Source: Tetracentron sinense (Eukaryota > Streptophyta > Magnoliopsida > Trochodendrales > Trochodendraceae). From it: DNA of 64,000 bases. Location of the stretch: assembly GCA_015143295.1 (NCBI GenBank), contig CM026570.1, forward strand, positions 22,885,250-22,949,249, written 5' to 3'. Positions 23,802 to 37,058 of the stretch are shown here, one piece after another (within the stretch, counting starts at the first letter, position 1; every line of letters starts with the position of its first letter). The notes under the pieces were generated by a model. It was not told where the DNA came from. It searched no databases and saw only the letters and a list, made by a program, of their open reading frames with translations. A program made the position numbers and the translations under genes.

Positions 23802-24606
23802 ATGACAGGGGTTTCTCAAGATGTTAGCGTCACTCTTGCAGAGTTGAAGAAGAAAATGGCCGATTTTGCTCTGGAAAGAGACTGGGATCAGTTCCATAGC
23901 CCCAGAAATCTCCTCTTGGCTTTGGTAAATTCTAACACAACTTCTCAATACCCCATTTAAGAACTAACCCTGAATGTCTCTCTCCCAACTCTCTGTGTCT
24001 CTGTCTCTCTGCTTCTGTTCTTTGGAAGCTGAAAAGGAAATCATCTGTTGTTGATTCTTGATACCCATTACCGGAATTTTGCCGAGATTCGGTTACTAAT
24101 GATCAATTTTCTTTTCGTGAATTTAAAATGGAAAATATTGTCAGAATCACTGTATTATTGCTTTTCTTTCTGTGTTTTTTTTTTTTTTAAAAAGGTGCTG
24201 TTACTACTATACATGTAGTCTCATATAAACCCACTTTATCTTTTCTCTTTTTTTGCTTTACCCAGAAAGGAGAAATGGAGAAGGTTTTTATGAGCTGTAT
24301 TTTATTATTATTATTTTTTTTTTTGATATTTTGTTGTTTCAGGTGGGAGAAGTGGGAGAGTTGTCTGAGATATTCCAGTGGAAAGGAGAGGTTCCAAAGG
24401 GACTACCTGACTGGAAAGAAGAGGAAAAGGTTCATCTAGGAGAAGAGCTTGCAGACGTTTTGCTCTACCTGGTCAGGCTCTCTGATATATGTGGTGTTGA
24501 TCTCAGTAAGGCTGCTCTTCGTAAGGTCGAGCTTAACGCCATTAAATACCCAGTTAAGCTTTGCAAGGGCTCTTCAAGGAAACAAACCCATATCAACACC
24601 ACTTAA
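23802..24606 (+). CDS. dCTP pyrophosphatase 1-like protein (MazG-fold nucleotide pyrophosphohydrolase), two exons
   Basis: Exon 1 is 23802-23924 (41 codons), the intron 23925-24342 (GT...AG, 418 bp, with T-rich stretches), exon 2 24343-24606; the product is 128 residues. The protein is strikingly like DCTPP1/XTP3TPA proteins: RDWDQFHSPRNLLLAL runs across the splice into VGEVGELSEIFQWKGE, and a second helix has EELADVLLYLVRLSD. The metal-binding acidic residues of this fold are present (E44, E47, E76, D79), as are the aromatic base-binding positions W28, F31 and W54. The family hydrolyses dCTP and modified dCTP analogues to the monophosphate plus pyrophosphate, cleaning the nucleotide pool. 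I recall plant homologues of similar size, shorter than the human enzyme mainly at the tails. The start was chosen because the context fits and the N-terminal helix is complete. No premature stop; it looks functional. It is the only host protein gene I can support here. Confidence 0.93.
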
Positions 24607-24960
24607 TGGCATCGATATCAAAGACAACGGCTCTGAAATCGCTTGATCTTCTTCGATTTCATTTTCATGTGTCCCTTGTGTTAGCTTTCTTTAATCTGAT
24701 CTGGGTATTGTAGATTTTCTAGGGTTTTAAAGTTGATTTCTTATGCAGCTTTTTGTGGGTTGGTGAAGATGAGAAGAGGGGCTTGCATGAACACTATCTG
24801 GGGTGGCGTGCTTGGAGATTTGGTTACGGCAGAAGCGAATCTCTCTCTGGCAGAAATCTGATATTTTCATGTTTTTTCTTTGATTTAGGGTTTGCATTTT
24901 AGTTTTTAGGATTTTCCCCAAGATAGGTTTTTTTATTTTTGGTTAAATAAATTGTTTTAT
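24607..24960 (+). other. 3' UTR and downstream flank of the host gene
   Basis: T-rich sequence after the stop with a possible poly(A) signal AAATAAATTG at about 24943. No further coding sequence. Confidence 0.5.
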
Positions 24961-25473
24961 AATGTAAATGCTAAGTCATCTTTTTCTTCTTGTTGTCGAA
25001 ATGATAAGTTAATATCTGTGTTATCTGTCTGTGCAGTTGGAGGGGAAAATATTAAAATTGGGGAAATGATCTGATTTAAAGATTCGGGAATTTCTGTTTG
25101 GAATATGTCTTTGGATTGAAAATGTTAGGTTATATATATTGTGATAGCGACATGAGATATGATAAAGATTCTGTTTAACAAATACAGAAGATATGGTGAA
25201 ATAGTCTCCCTCAAGTCAAATCAATGTAGGTACGTGATAGCACCAAAAAAAAAAAATCAATGTTAAAGAGTATCTTTGGTGACTGTAGCTTAGCCTTGTG
25301 GTGTCGTTACCTTAACCCAAAAACAAAAAAAAAAATGTTATCTGTAATTCTTAATCAAAAAATCAGTTATCTATAATTTATTTTTTTTTAATTTAAAGTT
25401 ATATATATATTCACACATTGAGTGGGTCTTAGCATTTCCCCACATATATATATATATATATATATATACACTC
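24961..25473. other. intergenic, AT-rich
   Basis: No gene seen. GATAGCGACATGAGATATGA (about 25143-25165) resembles sequence at 31427-31448, pointing to an older dispersed repeat. A TA microsatellite occupies 25444-25468. Confidence 0.6.
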
Positions 25474-26249
25474 TAACGAGTGGCACGGGAGAGGGAAAGG
25501 GGTTAACCACAGTTAAAAGGGGTACGTGTTAACACCTACACCCGTAGGTGTGATTGAACTCTCCATGATAGGTTGTGATTATATTCATTAAATAGATAGA
25601 AGAGCAAGAGGTGGTTTGAGAATTAAAGTAAAATATTAAATCAAAATTTTGTTTTATATAATCAAAATTTTGTTTTATATAAAGGTAGTTTGAGAATTTT
25701 AGAAAAATCAAGCTACCCATTTTTTCTCTCATTATAATAACTAGCAGTGAGAGCGAGGAGAAGGAATTATCCACAGTTAATAGGAGTTAAAAGGGACACA
25801 TGTTAACCCGCGGGTGCGATTGAACTTGCTAGTAGCATGTGCAATGCACGTGAGAGCGAGGGGAATGAGTTAACCACAGTTAATAGGAGTTAAAAAGGAC
25901 ACGTGTTAACCCACGGGTGCGATTCAACTCACCCCGAGTTCAATCGTGATTGGCTGTGATTCTAAATAGATAGATGAGCAAGGGGTAGTTTGGAAATAAA
26001 ATCAAAGGCAAGGGGTAGTTTGGGTTTTAAAGCAAAACATTAAATCAAAATTTTGTTTTTATATAAGTATAATAAGGAAATTTCAGAAAAATCATCTACG
26101 CCGGCCTCTCCCATTATAACAGTAAAGACAAGGGGTAGTTTGGGTTTTAAAGCAAAACATTAAATCAAAATTTTGTTTTTATATAAGAGTAATATGGGAA
26201 TTTCAGAAAAATCATCTACGCCGGCCTCTCCCAATATAATTGTAAAGAT
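25474..26249 (-). mobile_element. cluster of Helitron-like copies and fragments
   Basis: Related to 22587-22875. The best copy is 25829-26128: CTAG with a CATGTGCAATGCACGTG hairpin at one end and TCTTTACTGTTATAATGG on the minus strand at the other. Left of it lie a decayed copy (about 25474-25740) and a partial one (25741-25828). The segment 26129-26249 repeats about 121 bp of the 5'-terminal part (26007-26128) in tandem. No coding sequence. Confidence 0.6.
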
Positions 26250-26280
26250 AATAGTATATATATATAGAGAGAGAGAGAGG

Positions 26281-27200
26281 AGTGATAGTTTGCGCATCCG
26301 CGTTCCTTGGAAGGAAAGCGGATGCTTTCTCAAGCCTACATGCATTAAGAAAAAAAATCAATCCCAAAATCCCGATTACCCGTTTCCTATTTTATTTACT
26401 GATTTCTCTCTCCTTTTTCTCTCTCTCCCTCTCACGTATCCCCCTCTTACTCCATTGCATGTCCCTTTTAACTTTTTTAAACCTGATTTATTAACTTAAC
26501 AGTTAATTTTATAAAATAATATTTCTAACAACTAAGGGTAGATGGATGAACCCCAAGGATAAGTGAATTTTAACCACAGTTAGTAGGTGTTAAAAGGGAT
26601 AGGTGACAACTTGTAAGATTGCACATTAACTGTGGTTTAGGTCAATCAACTCAAGGTTAATATTTTTGTTCTTTCCAAAAATCAAAGGGTAGATGGATGA
26701 ACCCTAGGGATAAGTGAATCTTAACCATAGTTAGTGGGTGTTAGAAAAGACACGTGACATTTAGTCTGACATTAACCATGGTTTAGGTTAAACAACCCAA
26801 GGTTAATATTTTTTTTTTCTTTTTTCTAAAAACCAAGAATAGATGGATGAACCCTAGGGGTGAGTGAATCTTAACCACAATTAGTAAATGTAAAAAGGAC
26901 ACGTGGTGACATGTAGGCATGCATTAACTATAGTTTAGATTAAACAATCCAAGGTTAGTATTATTTTATTTTATTTGTAGATGGATGAATCTCAGGAGTG
27001 AGTGAATCTTAACCACAATTAGTTAGTATCAAAAGGGACACGTGGTGACATGTGGAGAGATAATTGAGGAAAAGATGAAATAGGATAAATGGAAAAAGAG
27101 AGTTGGTTACGTGAGAGAGAAAAGGGATGAGGAGAGAGAAATGAGAAAGAGAAGATTTCGGAGTGATTTTTATCTTTTAAAAATTACTACACATGTAGGC
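26281..27200. mobile_element. inverted-repeat element, left part (interrupted by the solo LTR)
   Basis: The left terminus TGATAGTTTGCGCATCCGCG ... AAGCCTACATG (26283-26341) is repeated inverted at 29945-29894 and continues into 27200-27191 once the LTR insertion is taken out; the terminal repeats are about 60 bp. Each end has its own small hairpin (GCATCCGCGTTCC/GGAACGCGGATGC). Apart from the 26522-27055 repeats I see no content. Confidence 0.7.
26522..27055. repeat. four tandem units of about 140-150 bp
   Basis: The anchor GATGGATGAA lies at 26541, 26692, 26842 and about 26980. Each unit continues with GTGAATCTTAACCACARTTA, a GTTAAAAGGGACACGTGG-like stretch and AAGGTTAATATT. The unit shares its core with the arms of the foldback MITEs and with the Helitron-like copies. 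Confidence 0.8.
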
Positions 27201-29893
27201 TGTCGCGACCCAAAATACCCCCTGAGAGTTAGGGATACTTTGGCTCGTGATGTGCCGTATCCGATATCAAACCATCCTATCAAAACACACAAGGCAATAT
27301 ATAATGGAACATAAGTGATGCGGAAGCTTAAAATCAAAGTGCGAAGCGTAACCCAAAAATTTCTTTTCTATATATACTCTGTATTCCAAGTTTGCATAAT
27401 ACATAATCAAGGGTAAAGGTGGACATGCCTACCTATCAAAATACAAAATGGTAATTGTCTCTGTCTCTCAGTAATCACCCTAAAAGGGCCAGTGGTCTAA
27501 ATCCCTTGCCTCCTCCTGAGGCTCCACATATGGCTCCTCCTCGCCATAATCCTCCTCTATCCAAGACCCTTGATCACATATGTCAAAGGGAATCCGTGTA
27601 CCTGCCGACATAACATGTACGACTGAGCGTGGAATACTCAGCGAGCCAAAACTACTAGCTAACAATGTTAAAATAACAAAATACCACATGCAAGTACCCT
27701 CTAAGAATAATAATCATAATATTACATACAAGTGCATGAGTAATTACGAATCACGAGTTCATGCTTGAAAACTCTGTCATGGAAAACCGTTCGTAAAACT
27801 TGTTCTTTTCATGGAAAACAAACCATCTCATGCATGCATATGAGTTCGTATGAATGCTTGTGAGTCTCGTATTTTCTTATGAGTTCTTATGAGCTTGCGA
27901 GTTCTTATGACTTTTCTTGTGAGCTTATGAGCTTCCTTGTGAGCCTTCTTGTGAGCTTGTGAGCTTTCTTGTGAGCTTACGATCCTTGGAGACATATGCA
28001 AGATCTTAGACTTATGAGTTTCTTATGAGTTCTTGCGAAGCCTTGCGAGACTTATGATCCGTGGAGTTTATGCAAGATCTTAGACTTGATCCTTGTGAGC
28101 ATGAAGTAACCGATCTCAGAATACCAACCCAAAGTTTGGCTTTATCAAATGCTTATGCTTCTTTCTTATGAATGCCTTTGAAAAACCTTGTTCATGAGTC
28201 TTGAAATATATGCTTATGCAAAAACTCCATCATGCATAATTTATCGTACTTGGGGTGCTTGTGAGCATCATTGTGTATAATTGTAAAGCCTTAACAATTC
28301 ATATAGGTTCATACAAGTCATAGTAGCATTGTAGACTTGTAGTATCATTGGATAATTCTAAAACATAATATATTTCCATACATGTCATCACAACATCAAG
28401 ACTATGGCTTTTAGCCTAATTTATCACATCATTAAGACTATGTCATTTTCATCACATCATACTAAAAATCATGATTTATTTAGGAATAATGATCTCATAC
28501 ATGTATAACCCTAGTGATTCTTGTATTGCAACACCCCCAATTTATAAACCCCAATTTACTCATTTGTTCATAATGTGGTTCACCCAAAATCCCATATGTG
28601 TTATTTGCATCATAATAAGACTAAAATCACCCATTAAATCATCTTTTTCGTCTTTGTAGGATAACAAAGCTAGATCATAGTTTTTCTTACAAATATAGTC
28701 ATATTAATCCTCTAGTTGAAAAACCCCCAAATTTCATATACCCTTATTTATTCACTTGATCACAATCTAGTTTACCCCAAATCATACATTCACTATTTGC
28801 ATTATAGCAAGGTTAATCTCTATTTAAATCACCCCTTTAATCATATTTTCTATCTTCGTATAATAACAAGGTTAGGTAGTAGAATCACTAACATCACATT
28901 CAAAATCATACTTTCACTATTGCATGATAACAAAGCTAGATAATAGTTTTACTTACTATTTGTATCATAACAAAGCTAGGTAGTAGTTTCACGTACTTCG
29001 CAAGGATCAAATCTTAGTGTGGAAGGAGGATCTAACACGAGCTTGAGCTTGAAAATGGAGATCCACGCTCAAGGAAGAAGGTTCAAGCTTGTGGAAGCTT
29101 TGAGAAGTGATGATTCGATCTCCTCCTTGGTCTCCAACACAATCCCCCTTTTGAAACCTAGGTTTCCTTCTTTTTCTCTCAAAAAGTCTCTCTCTAAGTG
29201 TTAGATACCTTGGACCTCCGAAAAATTGGATATATATAGTGTTAGGTTAGTGAAAAAACCAAAAAAAAAAGATTTATGGGTAATCTCGCTCAAGCGGGCT
29301 TCCATCTCGCTCGAGCGGGTTACTCCCTGGCCTCAAAAACTCATTTTTGGTCAATCTCGCTCGAGCGGGTTTGGATCTCGCTCGAGCGAGTTTTTCTGCA
29401 AAAACGCGCTTCGTGTAAATCGGCCATAACTTTTGACTCCGTGGTCCGATTTTGACGATTCAACTTGCATTGGATTATTATTTTAAAGGAGAACAACTTT
29501 CATGTTTTGTATAACTCCAAATTTTGAGTTTTACTTTACCAAAAATGGCTCCAAAGCTGACTGGTCTATAAATGGGTTTCAACAGCCCAGATTTTCAACA
29601 GTCCTGACTTTGGAAATCGGACTTTTGACTCAACCCTGACTCAAAATTAAGAAAAATGGTAAACATGAACCTCAAAGAGGGTTCAAATACCTTTCCAAAA
29701 ATTCAAGAATCACTCTATTCCGATCAGCCATGAACGAACTAGAGCTACGTAAAGTTGAGGGTATTGTTAAGCCATAATTTCTTTTTGACACTTAGAGTAT
29801 TCATGTACTCTACTCCTTCATTCCAAGCACCCAAAACTTAAGAAAACACATCTTAAGGCTTAAATACATGTTAAAAAGATCCGGGGTTCTACA
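27201..29893 (-). repeat. solo LTR of a Tekay/Del-like gypsy element with 5-bp target duplication
   Basis: Plus-strand ends are TGTCGCGACCC and GGGGTTCTACA, flanked by TAGGC on both sides (27196-27200 and 29894-29898). Length 2693 bp, no internal genes, so the element was reduced to one LTR by recombination. Minus orientation is inferred from similarity to the plus-strand LTR at 37059-39176 (acidic codons then a DxDHWPF/LDRWSF-like end) and from the TATA box CACTATATATATCC at about 29228-29241. It includes CTTATGAG/CTTGTGAGC-rich repeats (27840-28080) and a roughly 205-bp duplicated unit (about 28530-28900). Confidence 0.88.
29284..29392 (-). promoter_or_regulatory. four CTCGCTCGAGCG palindromes upstream of solo-LTR TATA box
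   Basis: Copies begin at about 29286, 29311, 29355 and 29376, mostly as ATCTCGCTCGAGCGGG with small variants. On the minus strand they lie about 45-150 bp upstream of the TATA box at 29228-29241. Confidence 0.8.
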
Positions 29894-29945
29894 TAGGCTA
29901 GAGAAACATCCGCGTTCCTATGCAAGGAACGCGGATGCTCAAACT
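29894..29945. mobile_element. inverted-repeat element, right terminus
   Basis: Carries the inverse of 26283-26341 (CATCCGCGTTCC ... GGAACGCGGATGCTCAAACT). It is separated from its body by the solo LTR. Confidence 0.7.
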
Positions 29946-30053
29946 ATCATTTCCCATATATATATATATATATGAAAATATTAGAGTATCCTTATTTTAG
30001 TAGATTTTGATAGCTAATGCAGGGGTAAAATGGTCTTGGTGGGAGTTACCAAG

Positions 30054-30054
<1 letters not shown>

Positions 30055-30094
<40 letters not shown>
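30055..30094. repeat. TA microsatellite
   Basis: About 20 uninterrupted TA units. Confidence 0.95.
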
Positions 30095-30097
<3 letters not shown>

Positions 30098-30112
30098 TGA
30101 TGCTAAGTAGAG

Positions 30113-30262
30113 GAGATTCGATCACAATCAATTGCAATTGAACTTGCCATATGTTACGGATTGGAGCAGAAATTATTGATTTTTAATTTTTGCTTTTATT
30201 TTCTCCTCCAATTTGTTCGTGACACATGGAGACTTCAATTGCAATTGATTGATCCAATCTCT
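30113..30262. mobile_element. 150-bp MITE with 9-bp target duplication (Mutator-like)
   Basis: Flanked by TAAGTAGAG at 30104-30112 and 30263-30271. Arms of about 60 bp (GAGATTCGATCACAATCAAT ... and its inverse ending AATTGATTGATCCAATCTCT) leave a short AT-rich loop. Assignment to Mutator-like elements rests on the target-duplication length only. Confidence 0.8.
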
Positions 30263-30271
30263 TAAGTAGAG

Positions 30272-31442
30272 AACTCTTTTGTGCAATTTGTTTTTCATCA
30301 AATTGATAGCTAATTTAGAGATATTTTATTTTTGCCATGAAAAATTGGATTAAAGCAGTAGTGCAAGCAAGAGTTCGATATTTCGTCTCAGCACCAGAAA
30401 GAGTGAAAAACTTTTGGTTGTTTCTTTCTAACCAACAAAATTAAATTAGGCACTAAGTGAAAGACAAAAAGTCGAACGAACGAGTAAGCAACAAGATCAA
30501 ATGATGGGGAAGACTTTAGATAATTCAATGTCTAAGCAAAATCAACCAAAAGGCATCCAAAGGAAAAGAATATATCCTTGTAGTAATCAGCTTTTTCACA
30601 AATTGATAGAAGTAGCTTCCTTTAGAAAAAAAACTGCAAAATATGTGGCCTAGCTCATCTTTATGCAGAGCATTATATGCGCATATTGATAGTGGTTCAA
30701 ACTTGAAGAATAAAGGAATCGACACCCTTTGTGAGAAGTTCAACATCAAGCATCATAGAAACCTCAAACTAAGGGAGTCATAGAAGCTACAAATACGGCC
30801 CTACACCCAAACTTATAAAGGCCTTTAGACAAAATGCTTAGTAGGGCTTTCAATTTGGCCCTCTAGAGCCCACAAAAATGGAGGTTTTTTTTCATCTCTA
30901 AAGCATGAGAGTTGGGTTAGACCTAATTTTATATAGCCTACCTACATGAGGTCTAGGCTTGGTAACAACCATGTAGAACCTGGTGTAAAGGTTATTGAAA
31001 ACATGAGCCCTTTGGGTGGGGTGAGACCTAGTAGTCAAGCTAACAAGAATGTCGAAGCTCCCCTATAAATTTCCAAGTCATGAACTTATAGATAGCTCAT
31101 GTCTGCTCTTTTTAAAGGCTAGTTTGGATTGTTCTCCAATGTTTTTGGTGTCTTAGTACAATAGGTTGTCTTTGGGGGCCAATCTCCATTGATAATATAA
31201 ATTTTTCCATCAGAAGTAATGAATCATATTAATTTGAGCAGGATCCTCTTTGCAGAAGTAGAAATTGGAGACCGAGGAGGATTTATATGAAGAAGGAGGT
31301 GGAGTGGAGGAATTGCAGATAAATCTACAATTGAGAATCTGATTCCTCTATCTTCTAAAAAATTGTAAAATATAAAGAAAAAGGGAGAAAAATGATATCA
31401 ATATTTCCATATTGGGTATATACAATGATAGCGACACGAGAG
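30272..31442. other. intergenic, nothing recognised
   Basis: About 1.2 kb without a convincing gene. The small ORF at 30525-30749 (minus) shows no recognisable domain. The sequence could be decayed repeat. Confidence 0.5.
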
Positions 31443-31450
31443 ATGACAAT

Positions 31451-31829
31451 TAGGGGGGGAGCCACAATTTTTTTATAGGGGCAAGTGATGGTTGATTGAA
31501 AATGTTAGTAATTGTTGATAGATTTGTAAAGAATGAATAGGCAGATACAAAATATTTTGGATCTAGAGGGATGACAAGTTTGGGGGTGTAGCCCTCAAAA
31601 AAAATTTGATGACCAAGTTCGTGGGTCATCTTGTTCATACGTTTCATACATATCTTACAAGTATGTAAGATATAAATTTTTTTTTTCAAAAGTTCACGAG
31701 GTAGCTGCCCCCATGGCTTTAAGATATAGATTTTTTTTTCAAAAGTTCACAAGGTAGCTGCCCACATGGCTTTAAAATATAGATTTTTTTTCAAAAGTTT
31801 AGGGGCAAATGCCCCTGGCTTCACCCCTA
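31451..31829. mobile_element. 379-bp hAT-type non-autonomous element
   Basis: Ends TAGGGGGGGAGCCA and, inverted, TAGGGGTGAAGCCA resemble the TAGGGGCGGAGCCA termini of plant hAT elements. Flanks ATGACAAT (31443-31450) and ATGATAAT (31830-31837) agree at 7 of 8 positions. It contains a roughly 55-bp unit repeated about 2.5 times (31680-31800, TTTTTTTCAAAAGTTCAC then GGTAGCTGCC). No transposase. Confidence 0.75.
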
Positions 31830-31837
31830 ATGATAAT

Positions 31838-32225
31838 AATATTGTCTTGACAATACAAATGTCTTAACAATTATAGAAGATATAGCAAAATTGTAAAGAT
31901 GGAATGATATTGTACAAATTGAGCGATATTGTCTTTGTTACACAAAAATGCCCTTCAAAGCCAAATTTATTAGTTTATGTGTTTTTACATTCAATAAAAA
32001 AATTATTCTTTGCAGATGCATTGTTTATGGGTACTAATATTAATGCCTCATTTGATGAGAGCTTAAGGTTTCATTAGGTAAAAATGTTGGAAAACCATGT
32101 AAATGAATTATTGAAATATCTCTTTGATTGAAAGGTTATTATTCATATATTACATTACTTTTACTTTTTACTGAATTCCAGTACAATTTGGAATTGGGGA
32201 TATTTTTATTTAAAAACGCTTTGCA
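31838..32225. other. AT-rich flank left of the plastid insertion
   Basis: No gene seen. The left edge of the plastid-derived sequence is somewhere near 32226, but I cannot fix it by eye. Confidence 0.45.
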
Positions 32226-32282
32226 GAATGATCTATAAAAAAATTAATACAGTTTGATTACTCAACTCAATTAGTAGTACCT

Positions 32283-32372
32283 TTAGAGTCCACTTCTTCC
32301 CCATACTATGAGTGAAAGGAAAAATGGAAAAATTACCATTAAAACAGCCAAAGCGAGACTTACTATATCCAT
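32283..32372 (-). pseudogene. petN: petN copy in NUPT (cytochrome b6-f subunit VIII), ORF still open
   Basis: The 29-codon minus-strand ORF reads [20 protein letters not shown] then LIVWGRSGL and a stop. The standard plastid protein is [20 protein letters not shown] then LVVWGRSGL, so the reading frame is whole but several residues differ, including Trp8 to Leu and changes to Pro and Phe in the membrane helix. In plastids this small single-helix subunit stabilises the cytochrome b6-f complex in thylakoids. Here it lies in nuclear DNA without a plastid promoter or a transit peptide, so I consider it non-functional; openness over 90 bp is weak evidence of anything. Confidence 0.88.
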
Positions 32373-32673
32373 GTGAATTATATCCCCTATCTCTAGGAAT
32401 ATGAAGGAATTATTCCATTATTGCTCACTAATAATAGTGGAATCAATGGCATAGAGTCAAAAATGGATTCTGGCCGAACACTATTAATGAACCAATTCAA
32501 TAAATCCACTTATAACAAGTGATTTCTAGTAGAATCGGGAAGCATTAAGCAAAAGAAAGATACACAGTGGCACTCTTGGAAGTATCAAGGGAATGCTACT
32601 AATGGAACATGTAGGAATAGTAAGACTTATTTTTTCTTTTGTTCCCCTTCATAAGTAAGGGGTATAAAAATAT

Positions 32674-32827
32674 GGATAATGCTAGCACCACTTTCTTTTA
32701 ATACTCACTCTTTTTTATTTGAGAGACTGTTAGTGGAAACACATGTCATTCTCTTAATGGAATACAACAACGCATGTATTTTCCACAAAGAAAGTAGCTT
32801 TGAAAGAAAGTGATGCTAGCATTGCCC
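32674..32827. mobile_element. 154-bp MITE inserted in the NUPT, 9-bp target duplication
   Basis: Terminal repeats GGATAATGCTAGCACCACTT and, inverted, GGGCAATGCTAGCATCACTT match at 22 of the first 25 positions. Flanks TAAAAATAT at 32665-32673 and 32828-32836 are identical. The 9-bp duplication suggests a Mutator-like family. No coding sequence. Confidence 0.88.
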
Positions 32828-33394
32828 TAAAAATATACAATCAAGATAGATCACTATCTATCGCATACTCCCATCTCCTATTTGATCTAATTCTTACTGC
32901 CTCCCGATTGTTTCACAAAGACAATCAGGAGACAGTCTATTACATTCTTGATTGGGGGTTACCGAAAAGAAAGCCTTTTTTTCACTTTTATTCTATAAAA
33001 ACCCAATTATCCATCCAATCTCCAATATAATATTGATTGAATGTCTGAGCACTCAGAAACTCTCGTTAGTCTGTATACAAAGTATCTTTTGTCCTCTACT
33101 AATTGGATTCCTCACCCCGGCTATCTAATCTAATTCAAGACTTAGCCAGTAGACACTCCACTAGTAATAGAAGGGCTATGAAAACATCCTGATTCCCTTC
33201 GACTACTATAATTTTTTCTTCACTTTGATCCTAGGCACAAGGCTTTATATTCCTTTAGTTTAGATAAACTTTAGATTCTTAAAATAAAGCAAGTATCGAC
33301 AATCCTAATCCTTTTCCTCTGTTTTTGTTGGAGAAAAGTTTGACGAGTTATATCAACAGAATAAAATAAGGGCTTCCAAGTCTTTTGTTGATTA

Positions 33395-33464
33395 GACGAC
33401 ACCCAGATTTGAACTGGGGAAAAAGGACTTGCAGTCCCCCGCCTTACCACTCGGCCATGCCGCC
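33395..33464 (-). pseudogene. trnC-GCA: trnC-GCA copy in NUPT
   Basis: Minus strand begins GGCGGCATGGCCGAGTGGTA, has the anticodon loop ACTGCAAGT (anticodon GCA) and TTCAAAT T-loop, and ends GTGTCGTC. The cloverleaf is still possible, but two acceptor-stem pairs are now G-U, consistent with C-to-T decay from the plastid form. No CCA. Nuclear tRNA transcription by Pol III would need suitable internal boxes; I treat it as a relic. Confidence 0.9.
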
Positions 33465-33507
33465 AAAACGATAAAAATATATGAAAAGATTCCCTTTTGG
33501 GGGTATT

Positions 33508-33668
<161 letters not shown>

Positions 33669-34799
33669 ATTGTATTGTTATTGGATTTTTATCTAAAATC
33701 TTGTTTTCCTTATCCCTTTCCTAAAAAAAGTCACTCCTTTTTAGGATTGGATCCAGTTAATTCCCTTCAATTGATTGTATAGTATCTCAAAATACACAAC
33801 GCCTAAAAACTTCCCTCTTTTCTATTGGAAAATAAAAAGTTGATTTTCAATCACAGAAGCCGAAATTGAGGGCAAATTGGAACCATTAACTATTGACAGT
33901 GATTTGAATTCATGAATGGTTTTTGAATTTTGATCTCAAATTGGGTTTTCCTAATAGCATAAGAAAATAGAATTGATACAAAACTAATCAATATCGATTT
34001 CTATTATTTTCAATAATAAATCCTTCTCAATTTCAATTATAGCATATGTGTATATGTAAACCGCATAAAAGAAATTGTTACACAGATATCGATTCGGGTA
34101 TCTTAGCTATATATGATACATATAGGTAATTATCAGGGAATTTTCGTTCTTCAATTTTTCATTGAATATAAAATAGAAATAATGATATAGCTCAATATGT
34201 GCTGCCCCGAGTAGAACTGTGATAAAAGAGGAGATATGCATGCAGATAGTTAGATAGCAATATTTGAATGTGCATAATAAATGGAACCCTCTTTCTTGCG
34301 TACTTCAATTGTATTCCACGAATTCTACTAACAAATGAGTAAAAATATCTCTCTTCTCTATGAATCCTTTTTTGAACAATAGAATCGGTAAAAAAAGGTG
34401 AAGTTCTAAGTAAACTCTATATTGTTCCTGATTATTCTATCTTTATCTCATTCATAGAGAAGAGATCAAATCCTGAATCCATTTATTTTTCTGGTACTCA
34501 ATCAGATTATAATATCACAATAGTAGGTAGAAATTCGATCACTTTTGTTTTGATATTCTATATAAGATTCCATAAATCTAAATCATTTCCTTTTGGATCT
34601 GTCGCAAATTCAAATTTGAGTAGAAAATTATCTTTATTCCTCCATTCATACATATTTATACATTACATATATGGAGTTAGGTAAAATTTCATGGGATTCA
34701 GTAAACAGAATATACATTCCATCATTGCTAGATCGATCCATATGGTTCGATGAAGAATGAGCCAATAATGGGATTTTTTCGATAAATAAAAAACTTAAG

Positions 34800-37026
<2,227 letters not shown>

Positions 37027-37058
37027 TGGGCCACTTTCGAGACAGTCGGTCGATTGGA

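Noticed and set aside
24253-24342. Upstream extension of exon 2 reading frame
   Set aside because: This is the T-rich intron end; the protein continues from exon 1 at 23924 to 24343 and matches the family across the splice.
26160-26499. 108-residue ORF and companions
   Set aside because: Composed of Helitron end, GA microsatellite and MITE terminus.
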